Part shown: positions 55,738 to 64,000 of the stretch, one piece after another
How the letters are laid out: every line of letters begins with the position of its first letter
How positions within the stretch are numbered: position 1 is the stretch's first letter
From: Paracoccaceae bacterium
GTDB taxonomy: Bacteria > Pseudomonadota > Alphaproteobacteria > Rhodobacterales > Rhodobacteraceae
Direction: 5' to 3'
Assembly (NCBI GenBank): GCA_014872815.1
Contig: WKFK01000012.1
Span: 124,001 to 188,000, forward strand
DNA: 64,000 nt
The notes under the pieces: model-generated
What the model was told of the DNA's origin: nothing
Databases searched by the model: none
The model's input: the letters and a program-made list of their open reading frames with translations, nothing else
Position numbers and translations under genes: made by a program

Positions 55738-57108
55738 TTGCGCTCTTTTCTGTCCTCACTGATCCCTCTGGCTTTTGCCGTGGCGGCCTGTACACCGGTC
55801 GGCCAAAACGGTGTGCCAACCCGCGCCGCAGTGAGCGACACCACCTTGCCACCGATCAAGGCCTTCTCTACCCCGCGCCCTATCCCACCCAACCGCTCCA
55901 ACCGCGACATTGCCCGCGATTTTCTTGATCTGAGTTTTGAACTGGAAAGCGGGCGGAGCCTGGAGCGTCTCACTCGATTTGAAGGACCGATCACCGTGCG
56001 CGTCACCGGCGCGCCACCCTCCGGCATGATGCCAGATCTCAAGGCGCTGCTGCACCGGTTGCGCAGTGAAGCGCGCATCGACATTTCCCTGACGCAATCG
56101 CCGTCCGCCAACATCACCATTCAGGCCGTCTCGCGCCGCGACATCCGCAAAGCCCTGCCACAGGCCGCCTGCTTTGTCGTACCGAACATTTCTTCGCTAT
56201 CGCAATACCGTTCTGCCCGCCGCAGCGGCGCAGCGAACTGGGCGCTTCTGGAAAATCGCACCAAGATCGCGATCTTCCTGCCCAACGACACCAGTCCGCA
56301 AGAAACCCGCGACTGTCTGCACGAAGAGCTGGCGCAGGCCCTTGGCCCTCTGAACGACCTCTACCGCCTGCCGGACAGCGTGTTTAACGACGACAACATC
56401 CACGCGGTCCTCACCGGCTTTGACATGACCATTTTGCGGGCCTACTACGACCCGACCCTGCGCACCGGCATGACCCGTGGCGAAGTGGCCGCCCGTCTTC
56501 CCGCAATCCTGTCGCGCATCAACCCGCGCGGAGATCAGCTCTCCAGCAATCCTTTGCCGGAAACACCCCGCGCTTGGATCAACGCTGTGCAAACCGCGCT
56601 CGGCCCCGGCACATCCCCGGCCAACCGCCGCGCCGCCGCGCGCCAAGCACTTGTGATTGCGCAAAACAATGGCTGGCAAGATCACCGCCTCGGCTTCGCG
56701 CACTACGCCCTTGGCCGTCTGCTGCAATCACAGGATATTGCCGCGGCGCACAGCCACTTCATCGCCGCCGACCGCGCCTATCGCTCCGCTGAGCCCTTTG
56801 GGCCACATCGGGCATTTGTCGCCACGCAACTGTCCGCCTATGCCATCAGCGCAGGCCAAAGCCGCGAAGCTATCAATATCCTGAGCCCACAAATCGCCCC
56901 CGCAGGCCGCTTTGAAAACGCTGCGTTGCTCTCCACTCTCATGCTTTTGCAGGCCGAGGCGCTGGCGATGGAAGGCAAGCTTGAGGAGGCTGGCGCCCTG
57001 CGTCTGGACAGTCTCGGCTGGGCACGATACGGCTTTGGCCCGGACTGGGCCGTGCGCGCAAAACTGCGCGAAATCACGGCACTCAGCCCGATCAAAGGGA
57101 GATCTTAG
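55738..57108 (+). CDS. DUF2927 lipoprotein
   Basis: 456 aa starting with TTG two bp after the GNAT stop. The N-terminus MRSFLSSLIPLAFAVAAC has a lipobox with the acylated Cys at about residue 18. The DUF2927 domain (about 55-270) shows ECLHEE-like CLHEELAQALGPLNDLY, whose HEE resembles a metalloprotease site, and IHAVLTGFDMTILRAYYD. The C-terminal third is helical and TPR-like. It is a probable periplasmic-facing lipoprotein, perhaps a peptidase; activity is unproven. It lies in a cluster with MoxR and a VWA protein. Confidence 0.85.
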   Translation: MRSFLSSLIPLAFAVAACTPVGQNGVPTRAAVSDTTLPPIKAFSTPRPIPPNRSNRDIARDFLDLSFELESGRSLERLTRFEGPITVRVTGAPPSGMMPDLKALLHRLRSEARIDISLTQSPSANITIQAVSRRDIRKALPQAACFVVPNISSLSQYRSARRSGAANWALLENRTKIAIFLPNDTSPQETRDCLHEELAQALGPLNDLYRLPDSVFNDDNIHAVLTGFDMTILRAYYDPTLRTGMTRGEVAARLPAILSRINPRGDQLSSNPLPETPRAWINAVQTALGPGTSPANRRAAARQALVIAQNNGWQDHRLGFAHYALGRLLQSQDIAAAHSHFIAADRAYRSAEPFGPHRAFVATQLSAYAISAGQSREAINILSPQIAPAGRFENAALLSTLMLLQAEALAMEGKLEEAGALRLDSLGWARYGFGPDWAVRAKLREITALSPIKGRS

Positions 57109-57114
57109 GACACC

Positions 57115-57282
57115 ATGATTGTACTTTTCGGCGCCCTCATCGGCGCACTCACAGGTGGCACACTTGCCAAACGCCGTGGCGGCAAACGCGCAGACATCCT
57201 GCAATACGCCACCGTTTATGCGATACTTTTTGCCATTATCGGCCTGTTCATCACGCTCTTCATCCACCGTATGGCGCTCTAA
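57115..57282 (+). CDS. small two-helix membrane protein (55 aa)
   Basis: A short gene easily missed: it starts MIVLFGALIGALTGG and ends FITLFIHRMAL. Helix 1 (about 1-18) and helix 2 (about 32-52) are separated by a basic loop (AKRRGGKRAD), so both ends probably lie on the same side. It begins 6 bp after the DUF2927 stop, with AGGACACC-type spacing to the ATG, and ends 3 bp before the CoxE-like start. The tight packing makes it a real cistron. No family is recognised. Confidence 0.75.
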   Translation: MIVLFGALIGALTGGTLAKRRGGKRADILQYATVYAILFAIIGLFITLFIHRMAL

Positions 57283-57285
57283 CCC

Positions 57286-58470
57286 ATGTTTCTGCCCTTC
57301 TTTGAAAACCTGCGCGAGGCCCGAGTGCCAGTGTCCCTGCGTGAGTTTCTTGGCTTTCTGGAAGGGCTGAAGGCCGGGCTGGCCACCTACGACGTGGAAA
57401 ACTTCTACTACCTCGCCCGCACCATCATGGTGAAAGACGAGCGCAACATCGACAAGTTTGACCGCGCCTTTGCGGCCACTTTTGACGGGTTGGGCGAAAT
57501 CTCCGCGCAGGACGTGCTCGAAGCGGTCGACATTCCAGAAGAGTGGCTGCGCAAGATGGCTGAAAAGCATCTCTCAGCCGAAGAAATGGCCGAGATCGAA
57601 GCGCTGGGTGGCTTTGACAAGTTGATGGAAACGCTGCAGGAGCGCCTGAAGGAACAGGAAGGCCGCCATCAGGGCGGCAACAAATGGATCGGCACCGCTG
57701 GCACCTCGCCTTTTGGGGCCTATGGCTACAACCCCGAAGGCGTGCGCATCGGCCAGAAAGAAAGCCGCCATCGCAAAGCGGTCAAAGTCTGGGACAAACG
57801 CGAATTCAAAAACTTCGACGGCTCCGTTGAACTGGGCACCCGCAACATCAAAGTTGCCCTCAAACGCCTGCGCCGCTGGGCGCGTGAAGGCGCCGCCGAA
57901 GAGCTGGATTTGAACGGCACCATCAAGGCCACCGCTGAGCATGGCTATCTTGATGTGAAAACCCGCCCCGAGCGCCACAACGCGGTAAAAGTCCTGCTGT
58001 TTCTTGATGTTGGCGGCTCCATGGATCCACATATCAAAGTGGTCGAAGAGCTGTTTTCTGCCGCCCGGGCCGAATTCAAACACCTCGAATACTACTACTT
58101 CCACAACTGCCTCTACGAAGGCGTGTGGCGCGATAACAAACGCCGCTGGAACGATCAGACCCCCACCCACGAAGTGCTGCGCACCTACGGGCCGGACTAC
58201 AAATGCATCTTTGTCGGCGACGCCTCCATGTCGCCCTACGAGATCGCCTATGCCGGTGGGGCCAATGAACATTGGAACCAAGAGGCGGGCCAGGTCTGGC
58301 TGGAGCGGGCGCGAGATCAATGGGCCTCAAACCTCTGGATCAACCCGGTGCCGGAGGCGCATTGGCAATACACCCATTCTATCGGCATGATCCGTGAGAT
58401 TTTTGAGAACCGTATGGTGCCTATGACGCTCGAAGGTCTGGAACGCGGCATGCGGGAATTAACACGCTGA
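57286..58470 (+). CDS. CoxE-like VWA-domain protein
   Basis: 394 aa. The MIDAS metal motif of the von Willebrand A domain is DVGGSMDPH at about residue 243, followed by FHNCLYEGVWRD. The N-terminal part (VSLREFLGFLEGLKAGL) is the CoxE-like helical region. Such proteins partner MoxR ATPases in metal-cofactor insertion (CoxD/CoxE in CO dehydrogenase). Here it follows the 55-aa membrane protein by 3 bp. The target enzyme is not in the window. Confidence 0.88.
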   Translation: MFLPFFENLREARVPVSLREFLGFLEGLKAGLATYDVENFYYLARTIMVKDERNIDKFDRAFAATFDGLGEISAQDVLEAVDIPEEWLRKMAEKHLSAEEMAEIEALGGFDKLMETLQERLKEQEGRHQGGNKWIGTAGTSPFGAYGYNPEGVRIGQKESRHRKAVKVWDKREFKNFDGSVELGTRNIKVALKRLRRWAREGAAEELDLNGTIKATAEHGYLDVKTRPERHNAVKVLLFLDVGGSMDPHIKVVEELFSAARAEFKHLEYYYFHNCLYEGVWRDNKRRWNDQTPTHEVLRTYGPDYKCIFVGDASMSPYEIAYAGGANEHWNQEAGQVWLERARDQWASNLWINPVPEAHWQYTHSIGMIREIFENRMVPMTLEGLERGMRELTR

Positions 58471-58517
58471 CGTGAGCGCGGGTTGAAGCCGCCCATGGCT
58501 TGCCTCATATCAGTCCC

Positions 58518-59210
58518 ATGATCAAACTGATGCCGATCCTAATCGCCGTGGTCTACGGCCTGCTGATGATGCGTTTTTCCGCGTGGCGCACCGCGCGTGA
58601 GCTGGACGCCAAATCTACCGAACTCGCCGATCCAGGCCTCAATCCGCTGATCAAGGATATGGCCAAGGCCCTCGATCTGCCGCGCATCCGCGTGCACATT
58701 TATGAAATTGAGCCGGTGAACGGCCTCGCTGCCCCGGACGGTCGCATCTTTTTGACCCGAGGATTTTACAACCGCTACCGCGCCGGAGACGTCACCGCCG
58801 AGGAGCTCGCCTCCGTTGTGGCGCATGAGTTGGGCCACGTCGCCTTGGGCCACTCCCGCCGCCGGATGATCGACTTCTCCGGCCAAAACGCCCTGCGCAC
58901 GGCGCTGGCGATGGTGCTCAACCGCTTCCTGCCCGGCATCGGCCCTTTGGTCGCCAACACCGCCACCAGCCTGCTCTCTGCGCGCCTGTCACGTGGCGAT
59001 GAATATGAGGCCGATGAATACGCCGCCGCGCTGTTGGTAAAATCCGGCATCGGGACGGCACCACAAAAAGCGCTCTTTGAAAAACTCTCTCGCCTCACTG
59101 GCGCGCATGGAGCCAGCACCCCCGCTTGGCTGCTCAGCCATCCCAAAACCGAAGAACGCATTCAGGCCATCGAAAAGCTCGAACGCAGATGGGGCATCGC
59201 CAAAGCCTAA
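58518..59210 (+). CDS. M48-family membrane metalloprotease
   Basis: 230-aa zinc protease. MPILIAVVYGLLMMRFSAW is an N-terminal membrane anchor, VVAHELGHVALGH carries HExxH, and GDEYEADEYAA provides the third ligand Glu. The short length resembles single-anchor M48 proteins and not HtpX. The ATG at 58518 is chosen over a TTG at 58500. It follows the CoxE-like gene in the same direction by 47 bp and its stop overlaps that of the convergent PIN gene. Confidence 0.87.
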   Translation: MIKLMPILIAVVYGLLMMRFSAWRTARELDAKSTELADPGLNPLIKDMAKALDLPRIRVHIYEIEPVNGLAAPDGRIFLTRGFYNRYRAGDVTAEELASVVAHELGHVALGHSRRRMIDFSGQNALRTALAMVLNRFLPGIGPLVANTATSLLSARLSRGDEYEADEYAAALLVKSGIGTAPQKALFEKLSRLTGAHGASTPAWLLSHPKTEERIQAIEKLERRWGIAKA

Positions 59211-59752
59211 CCGCTCACAGCCTTCGCCAGCTTTGGAAGCCGCGCTTTCTTTAGCAACCGCCGCATCTCCCACGGCTCACCGCTCAAGCGCTCCGCCTCT
59301 TGCCGCACCGCCTCGCACACCGCCGCAACACCGTCCTGATCCGCTTCCCAACATCCCCGCAGCAGTTCGTCTGGCGCGATCCGCTCCAGCCCCTCTTCCG
59401 CCAAGATATGCTTCGGGAAGTCTTTGGCATTCACTGTGACAATCGCATCCGCCGATCCTGCAATAGCCGCGGCCAACACATGCACGTCATGTGCGTCTGG
59501 CAAATACAGGCGATCTTCCAGCGAGGGCTTCCATGTCACCATCGCCTTGGGCCAGGCCGCCTGCACCAACGCAATCTCACCGCGCGCCTGCAGCTCTCCC
59601 GTAGGGCCCAGCTTCCGCGCCGCCCGCGCCCACTCTTCAAGGATGCGTTCGGACCACTGTGGCTCAAACGCACCGGTCGTCGCCACGCCCAAAAGCACCT
59701 CCCGCATCACGGTTGGGTACAGCACACAGGTATCAAGCAGCAGGCGCCTCAC
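59207..59752 (-). CDS. PIN-domain protein
   Basis: 181-aa PIN fold. The acidic residues expected for an RNase site occur in LLLDTCVLYPTVMREVL, ARRILEE-like ERILEEWARAA, LPDAHDVHVLAAAI and TVNAKDFP. It is longer than VapC toxins and has no antitoxin beside it. The stop overlaps that of the convergent protease, and its start overlaps the stop of the RlmI-type gene upstream by 4 nt, so it is translationally coupled to an rRNA methyltransferase. A role in RNA metabolism is more likely than toxin-antitoxin. Confidence 0.8.
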   Translation of the reverse strand: MRRLLLDTCVLYPTVMREVLLGVATTGAFEPQWSERILEEWARAARKLGPTGELQARGEIALVQAAWPKAMVTWKPSLEDRLYLPDAHDVHVLAAAIAGSADAIVTVNAKDFPKHILAEEGLERIAPDELLRGCWEADQDGVAAVCEAVRQEAERLSGEPWEMRRLLKKARLPKLAKAVSG

Positions 59753-60960
59753 AGGCGGAAGAACAGCGACTTAAGGTATCCGCTCTCTGCCAGTTGCGGC
59801 ATCAGTGGATGGTCTGGCCCGGCAAAACCTGTATGGATCAGCTGCGCATGCCGCCCCGCCCGGCCAATGCCGCGCACCGACGCGCCCCGGAACCGCGCCA
59901 GATCTGCCGCATGTGAACAGGAACACAGACCCAAATAGCCGCCTTCGACCACCAAAGGCGCCGCCAGTCGCGCCACGCGCTCATAGGCCCGCAGACCTTT
60001 CTCCAGCGCCGGTTTGGACGGCGCAAACGCCGGTGGATCACAAATCACCACATCAAAGGTCGCGCCTTCTTCGCCCAGCGCAGTCAAAACCTCAAAGGCA
60101 TCCCCTTTTCGGGTGTCAAAACGGTCGGCTACACCCGCCGCCGCAGCCCCAGCCTGTGCCAGCTCCAAAGCAGCGGCAGAGCCGTCCACCGCAGTCGCGT
60201 GGCTTGCGCCGCCCGCCAGAGCTGCGAGAGAAAACCCGCCCACATGGGAAAACACATCCAACACCTTTGCATCTTTGCAAAGCCCGGCGGCAAATCCGTG
60301 ATTGGGACGCTGATCATAGAAAAGTCCGGTTTTCTGCCCTCCGGTCAAATCCGCCATATAAGTCGCGCCATTCATCACCACAGGCACTGGTGCGTTCGGC
60401 GCTGCGCCAACAAGAACCGCGCTGTCGTCTTCCAGACCTTCCAGTCCCCGCGCCCGGCCAGAGCCGTTTTTCAGAACATTGGACACACCGGTCACGGCCA
60501 CCAGCGCAGCCACCAACGGTTCAAGCAACACTTCGGCCCAAGCCGCGTTGGGCTGCACAACCACCGTATCGCCAAAACGGTCTACCACCACACCGGGCAG
60601 CCCGTCGGCCTCCGCATGGATCAACCGATAAAATGGCGCCTCAAACAGGCGCTCCCGCATCGCCAAAGCACGCGCGAATTTGGCCTCAAACCACGCCTGA
60701 TCCACCTGCGCCTCTGGATCGCGATCCAACATGCGGCAGAAAATTTTGCTCTGGCTGTTGGTCGCCACCACCCCCAAGGGCTGACGCTTGTCATCTTCCA
60801 GCACCGCAAGCGTGCCGGGCGCAAGCCCTTTGGTGCGCCGGTCGGTGACCAGCTCATTGTCATAGGCCCAGGGAAATCCATGGCGGATCGCGCGGGCGTT
60901 GGCTTTGGGCTTCAACCGCACCACAGGGCGGCTGGACGAAGAAGAGGACGGCATAGACAT
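59749..60960 (-). CDS. RlmI-type 23S rRNA cytosine-C5 methyltransferase
   Basis: 403-aa class I SAM-dependent methyltransferase. The N-terminal PUA domain (about 15-90) contains LKPKANARAIRHGFPWAYDN, the motif QKTGLFYDQRPNH is diagnostic of the RlmI/RlmK-like group, and LDVFSHVGGFSLAALAGG plus DPPAFAPSK are the SAM and catalytic loops; the Cys in CSCSHAAD may be catalytic. It is coupled to the downstream PIN gene by a 4-nt overlap. Confidence 0.87.
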   Translation of the reverse strand: MSMPSSSSSSRPVVRLKPKANARAIRHGFPWAYDNELVTDRRTKGLAPGTLAVLEDDKRQPLGVVATNSQSKIFCRMLDRDPEAQVDQAWFEAKFARALAMRERLFEAPFYRLIHAEADGLPGVVVDRFGDTVVVQPNAAWAEVLLEPLVAALVAVTGVSNVLKNGSGRARGLEGLEDDSAVLVGAAPNAPVPVVMNGATYMADLTGGQKTGLFYDQRPNHGFAAGLCKDAKVLDVFSHVGGFSLAALAGGASHATAVDGSAAALELAQAGAAAAGVADRFDTRKGDAFEVLTALGEEGATFDVVICDPPAFAPSKPALEKGLRAYERVARLAAPLVVEGGYLGLCSCSHAADLARFRGASVRGIGRAGRHAQLIHTGFAGPDHPLMPQLAESGYLKSLFFRL

Positions 60961-61017
60961 GCCGCCCTCCTACTTGTTTCTCTCGGGTCTGAAAACCCTT
61001 CTCCGCGTCTGACCTGC

Positions 61018-61689
61018 TTACTCAACAGCGGCCAGTTGCTTGCCAATCGGTTCGAGCGGCTGAATCCGCTTGGTTGCCCCACGCTCCGGGGCCACAAACC
61101 CTTCCGCTTTGGTCAGCTCATCGCGGACCACACGGGCCAAATGCTGCGTGATGCGGTACTTCTGGGTCAGCCCACGGGATTCTGCCTCAATGGCCATCTG
61201 CCCGCCATACCCCACAAGGCTCGCCTTTATTGGCTTAGGGCCGCGCAGAACAGTGCCGCTTTCTGGTTCGATGATGGTCATCACAAACTCAATGGAGTGA
61301 ATTCCACCCACAGTATACCGCGTTTTTTCGGTCAGCCCGTGGAAGCGCGTCACTTCAATTTCCACCCGCACTGGCATCGCACCGTCCAGCGGGTAGGCGC
61401 CGAGGCGTACGCTCTCATCAAAGATCGCTTTCACTTGCTCATAGCGGTTGCCTGGTGCATCCCCGCGCCAAACGATATCGCCGTTCGGATAATACAGGTT
61501 CGCCTCGCTCACTTTGAGCGTGGTTGGCACCAGCACATCAAAACTCTCAAGGGAGTAAGAGGGCGCAGGGGCGGCCATATCCGTTGGCACCGTGTCAAAA
61601 GGCGCGTTCCGACTTGCGGTATCTACCGATGCACAGGCGCTCGCCCCAAGGGCCAATACCAGTGCTGCAAAGATTTTTCCCAGTGCCAT
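61018..61689 (-). CDS. DUF6778-type lipoprotein
   Basis: 223 aa. The N-terminus MALGKIFAALVLALGASAC has a lipobox with the acylated Cys at about residue 19, so an inner- or outer-membrane lipoprotein is expected. The body (VPTTLKVSEANLYYPNGDIV, YTVGGIHSIEFVMTIIEP, GQMAIEAESRGLTQKYRI) is that of a family limited to Rhodobacterales, with no known activity. GAGGAG precedes the ATG at 61689; the frame extends to 61782 but lacks a signal. It lies 57 bp upstream of the methyltransferase gene on the same strand. Confidence 0.75.
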   Translation of the reverse strand: MALGKIFAALVLALGASACASVDTASRNAPFDTVPTDMAAPAPSYSLESFDVLVPTTLKVSEANLYYPNGDIVWRGDAPGNRYEQVKAIFDESVRLGAYPLDGAMPVRVEIEVTRFHGLTEKTRYTVGGIHSIEFVMTIIEPESGTVLRGPKPIKASLVGYGGQMAIEAESRGLTQKYRITQHLARVVRDELTKAEGFVAPERGATKRIQPLEPIGKQLAAVE

Positions 61690-61838
61690 GTCCAACTCCT
61701 CGGGCGGTTCTCGCCTCTGCTGTGTCCCTGCAAATCTGCGGGCCAATTGGGGCACGATTGCGACCTGCCCTAGACGTTTCAAAGGAATTAACTAAAAGTT
61801 TAGACGTCCGCTTCAGTCCATATCTCCTAGTTTTTTTA

Positions 61839-62273
61839 ATGACACACACCATCGCCACCGCTCTTATCGTCAACACAAACGGGGACATCTTTGTCCAACG
61901 GCGCAGCCCGACGCGACGCCTCTTTCCCGGATGTTGGGATCTGGCTGGCGGTCACGTAGATCCCGGCGAAACCGTTGAAGAGGCTCTCACCCGCGAAGTC
62001 TTTGAAGAGACCGGCTGGACAGTAGATGCTCTGCGCACCGAACTGTCCCCCAAAACATGGCAGGCGGAAGATGGGCCAAGGCTGGAGCGGCAATTCATCG
62101 TCACCGTCTCAGGCGACCTGTCGAACCCGACACTCGAAACCGGCAAGGTCGATGCGTGGTCTTGGATCGGCCGTGAAAACCTCGCCACACTCAAAGCAAA
62201 CCGCAGCACGGACGACACCTTCATCCACGACAGCGTATTGGAAGCCCTCAATTGGCTCGACGCAAACGGCTGA
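61839..62273 (+). CDS. Nudix hydrolase
   Basis: 144 aa. The Nudix box GX5EX7REUXEEXGU is complete in GGHVDPGETVEEALTREV followed by FEETGW at about residues 41-64. N-terminal HTIATALIVNTNGDIFVQRR resembles the group that acts on isopentenyl diphosphate-like or nucleotide substrates, but substrate cannot be set. The ATG at 61839 directly follows a T7 run and has no good Shine-Dalgarno sequence, so it may be leaderless or weakly expressed. It is convergent with a small gene of the glnE operon. Confidence 0.85.
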   Translation: MTHTIATALIVNTNGDIFVQRRSPTRRLFPGCWDLAGGHVDPGETVEEALTREVFEETGWTVDALRTELSPKTWQAEDGPRLERQFIVTVSGDLSNPTLETGKVDAWSWIGRENLATLKANRSTDDTFIHDSVLEALNWLDANG

Positions 62274-62280
62274 AGTCAGC

Positions 62281-62550
62281 TCAGTTTCGAGGCCGTGACC
62301 GCCAGCCCCCTCGGCGTTTGGGCGTGCGCATCTCCACGCTGCCCTTCTCCAACACTTGTGTCATCGGATGATCGGGGTGTTTGCTCCCCAGGTGCACAAT
62401 CAACATCTCAATCGCATCCCGCGTCTCCACACCTTCCGGCAAAGACAGCGCCCAATCCAAAAAAATCGACCGGCATTCTGAGGCCTGAATGCCCTCCATC
62501 CGGTAACTTTCGTGGATCAACCCTTTGGGATCACAATGCGAGATGTCCAT
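62281..62550 (-). CDS. small conserved-type protein downstream of glnE
   Basis: 89 aa, not recognised. MDISHCDPKGLIHESYRMEG then IQASECRSIFLDWALSLPEG is an alpha-helical, acidic text; the end is basic (KRRGGWRSRPRN). It starts one base after the glnE stop (TGACATG), so it is translationally coupled to glnE. Similar small ORFs follow glnE in related genomes as far as I recall, but I cannot give a function. Confidence 0.65.
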   Translation of the reverse strand: MDISHCDPKGLIHESYRMEGIQASECRSIFLDWALSLPEGVETRDAIEMLIVHLGSKHPDHPMTQVLEKGSVEMRTPKRRGGWRSRPRN

Positions 62551-62551
62551 G

Positions 62552-64000
62552 TCACGTCTCCCCCGTGGCCGCCAATGCTGCTGTGACCGTCTCCGCAGCT
62601 GTCTCAGTGGCCTTCGTCAACTTGCTCAGCACAGCCTCGATATCGTCCGCGCCCGTTTCACGCAACAAAAACGCCCGCCCGCCTTCACCAATGGCATCTG
62701 GTGCAATGGTACTGCCAGACAACAGCTTGGACGCCAGTTGCACCTGCCAACAAAGCCGATAGGTGCTCGCCAAGTCTGACGCGTCTGAGGCAGAAAGCCA
62801 GCCAATTGCGACACCCGCCTGCAAGCCCTGCCCTACAGCGCGCCGTGGCGATCCGGCCAAAAGCGCGCCGGTCTGGCTCAACAGTTCGATGTCCTGCAAC
62901 CGCCCTGCGCCAATCTTGGCATCCCATGGCCCGTCCGGCGCTTTGGCTGCCGCAATCCGCACCCGCATCTCTTGCACGTCTTGGCCAATCGCCGCCGTGT
63001 CTTTCTCCGCCGCCAAAACCTCCTGCCGGAAGCCTTCGACCTCGGCCATCAACTCCGGCGCACCGGTCACCGGCCGCGCCCGCGTCAACGCCAGATGCTC
63101 CCAGGTCCAGGCCTCATTCATCTGGTAGTTCTTAAACGACGCCAAAGACGTCGCCACCGGCCCCTGCGTGCCAGACGGACGCAAGCGCATGTCGACCTCA
63201 TACAGCCGTCCCTGCGACATGGGTGCACTCAGCGCTGTGACCAAAGCCTGAGTGAACCGCGCGTAATAAGGCCGCGCCGCCAAAGGCCGCCGCCCGTCCG
63301 AGGCCTCCACCCCATCCGCGTCATAAATCACAATCAAGTCCAGGTCAGAGGTCGCATTCAGCCGCTGCGCCCCCAAAGAGCCCATGCCCAACACAACCGC
63401 GCCCCGCCCCGGCATCGGCCCGTGTTTAGCGGCAAAGTGATCCGCCACCGGCTGCCACAGCCCCGCCAAAACCGCCTCTGCCAAATCTGCATACTGACGC
63501 CCAGCTTCTTCCGCGCCAATCAAGCCGCGCAGATGATGCACGCCAATGCGGAACTGCCACTCCTTGGCCCACCGCCGCGTGCCATCCAGCTGAGCCTCAT
63601 AATCGTCATCCCGCGCCAACCGCTCCTGCAGCTCTTCGGTCAACCCACGCACCCCCGGCCACTCGGTAAAGAAACTGCCGCCGATCACCGCGTCAAACAC
63701 ACCCGAGTTGCGAGACAAATGCTGTGCCAACGCGGGCGCAGTGCCCACAATATCCACCAGCAGATCAATCAACTGCGGATTGGCCTCAAACAGCGAGAAC
63801 AGCTGCACCCCAGCGGGCAACCCACGCAAAAACCCGTCCAACGCCAAAAGCGCTTCATCCGGCTTTGGCGCCTGCGCCAACCGCCGCAGGATTTCCGGCC
63901 GCACCCGATTAAAGATCTCCACAGCCCGCACGCTGCGCATCGCTGGATAGCTCTCCCACCGCGCAATGACGTCCTCATCAAACGCGTGGGTCACATCTTC
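62552..64000 (-). CDS. glnE: glutamine synthetase adenylyltransferase, C-terminal part (cut by window edge)
   Basis: The reverse frame is open from the stop at 62552 to the window end, about 482 residues, roughly half of the normal GlnE of about 930 aa. An in-frame GTG near 63994 is not a real start. The visible part is the C-terminal adenylyltransferase half: VVLGMGSLGAQRLNATSDLD holds the nucleotidyltransferase motif and YEVDMRLRPSGTQGPVATSL the second acidic site. GlnE adds and removes AMP on glutamine synthetase in response to P-II proteins. The upstream part lies beyond 64000. Confidence 0.93.
   Translation of the reverse strand, partial: EDVTHAFDEDVIARWESYPAMRSVRAVEIFNRVRPEILRRLAQAPKPDEALLALDGFLRGLPAGVQLFSLFEANPQLIDLLVDIVGTAPALAQHLSRNSGVFDAVIGGSFFTEWPGVRGLTEELQERLARDDDYEAQLDGTRRWAKEWQFRIGVHHLRGLIGAEEAGRQYADLAEAVLAGLWQPVADHFAAKHGPMPGRGAVVLGMGSLGAQRLNATSDLDLIVIYDADGVEASDGRRPLAARPYYARFTQALVTALSAPMSQGRLYEVDMRLRPSGTQGPVATSLASFKNYQMNEAWTWEHLALTRARPVTGAPELMAEVEGFRQEVLAAEKDTAAIGQDVQEMRVRIAAAKAPDGPWDAKIGAGRLQDIELLSQTGALLAGSPRRAVGQGLQAGVAIGWLSASDASDLASTYRLCWQVQLASKLLSGSTIAPDAIGEGGRAFLLRETGADDIEAVLSKLTKATETAAETVTAALAATGET

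Noticed and set aside
59207..59752. VapC-type toxin-antitoxin system
   Set aside because: No small antitoxin gene is adjacent, and the protein is longer than VapC and coupled to a methyltransferase gene.
60199..61773. 524-codon open frame opposite the RlmI-type gene and the lipoprotein gene
   Set aside because: It crosses two real genes and their intergenic space, and has no recognisable domain.

Overview
The window looks like chromosomal DNA from a Rhodobacterales bacterium of the Roseobacter group. The supports are high GC, alphaproteobacterial gene pairs (dgt/erpA/xth, moxR with a coxE-type VWA gene), a DksA with a reduced zinc finger, a short FrcA-like XylG and an FnrL-type site. The genus cannot be fixed. 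I see no rRNA, tRNA, prophage, insertion sequence or CRISPR. Both ends cut genes: argS loses its 3' part at the left and glnE its 5' part at the right.

Region 1 (1-12 kb) is housekeeping: argS, dgt, erpA, xth, then an arylesterase divergent from an ABC exporter pair (the tesA-ybbAP arrangement of E. coli), and the glycine cleavage operon gcvT-gcvH-gcvP. That operon is preceded by a tandem glycine riboswitch, a candidate promoter and two matching dyads spaced 21 bp apart.

Region 2 (12-27 kb) is a mixed set: an NsrR-like Rrf2 regulator, a gamma-glutamylcyclotransferase-like protein, MgtE, a Tat-exported beta-lactamase-fold hydrolase, GltX, RidA, NadE, a glutathione S-transferase-like protein, a secreted protein with 18 MORN repeats and an SDR. 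It ends with a cupin-leuA operon that follows an unannotated leucine-rich leader peptide and an overlapping hairpin, a likely leucine attenuator.

Region 3 (27-32.6 kb) starts with an AT-richer stretch of unrecognised, probably frameshifted ORFs and a decayed copy of the start of the neighbouring ZIP gene. The ZIP transporter and a copA-cueR copper operon follow; the copA promoter has the 19-bp spacer and dyad expected for CueR.

Region 4 (32.6-44.1 kb) is a D-xylose regulon: xylB-xylA, a ROK repressor XylR and an ABC importer xylF-xylH-xylG with glk. The same dyad (TTAATTTG-n5-CAAATTWA) stands before xylB and xylF and is the probable XylR operator. Inside the cluster lie a di-heme MauG-type peroxidase and a secreted FG-GAP/ASPIC protein whose start overlaps the end of xylR. 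This pairing is the most intriguing part of the window.

Region 5 (44-64 kb) holds zinT behind a near-perfect Zur box, an alanine/glycine symporter with uspA, an SDR-DoxX-like membrane protein with a DUF2269 protein, divergent katG/oxyR, a flavin monooxygenase, dksA, a MoxR-GNAT-DUF2927-small membrane protein-CoxE-M48 cluster, a PIN protein coupled to an RlmI-type methyltransferase, a lipoprotein, a Nudix hydrolase and glnE. Many intergenic spaces contain clear intrinsic terminators, several of them bidirectional between convergent genes.
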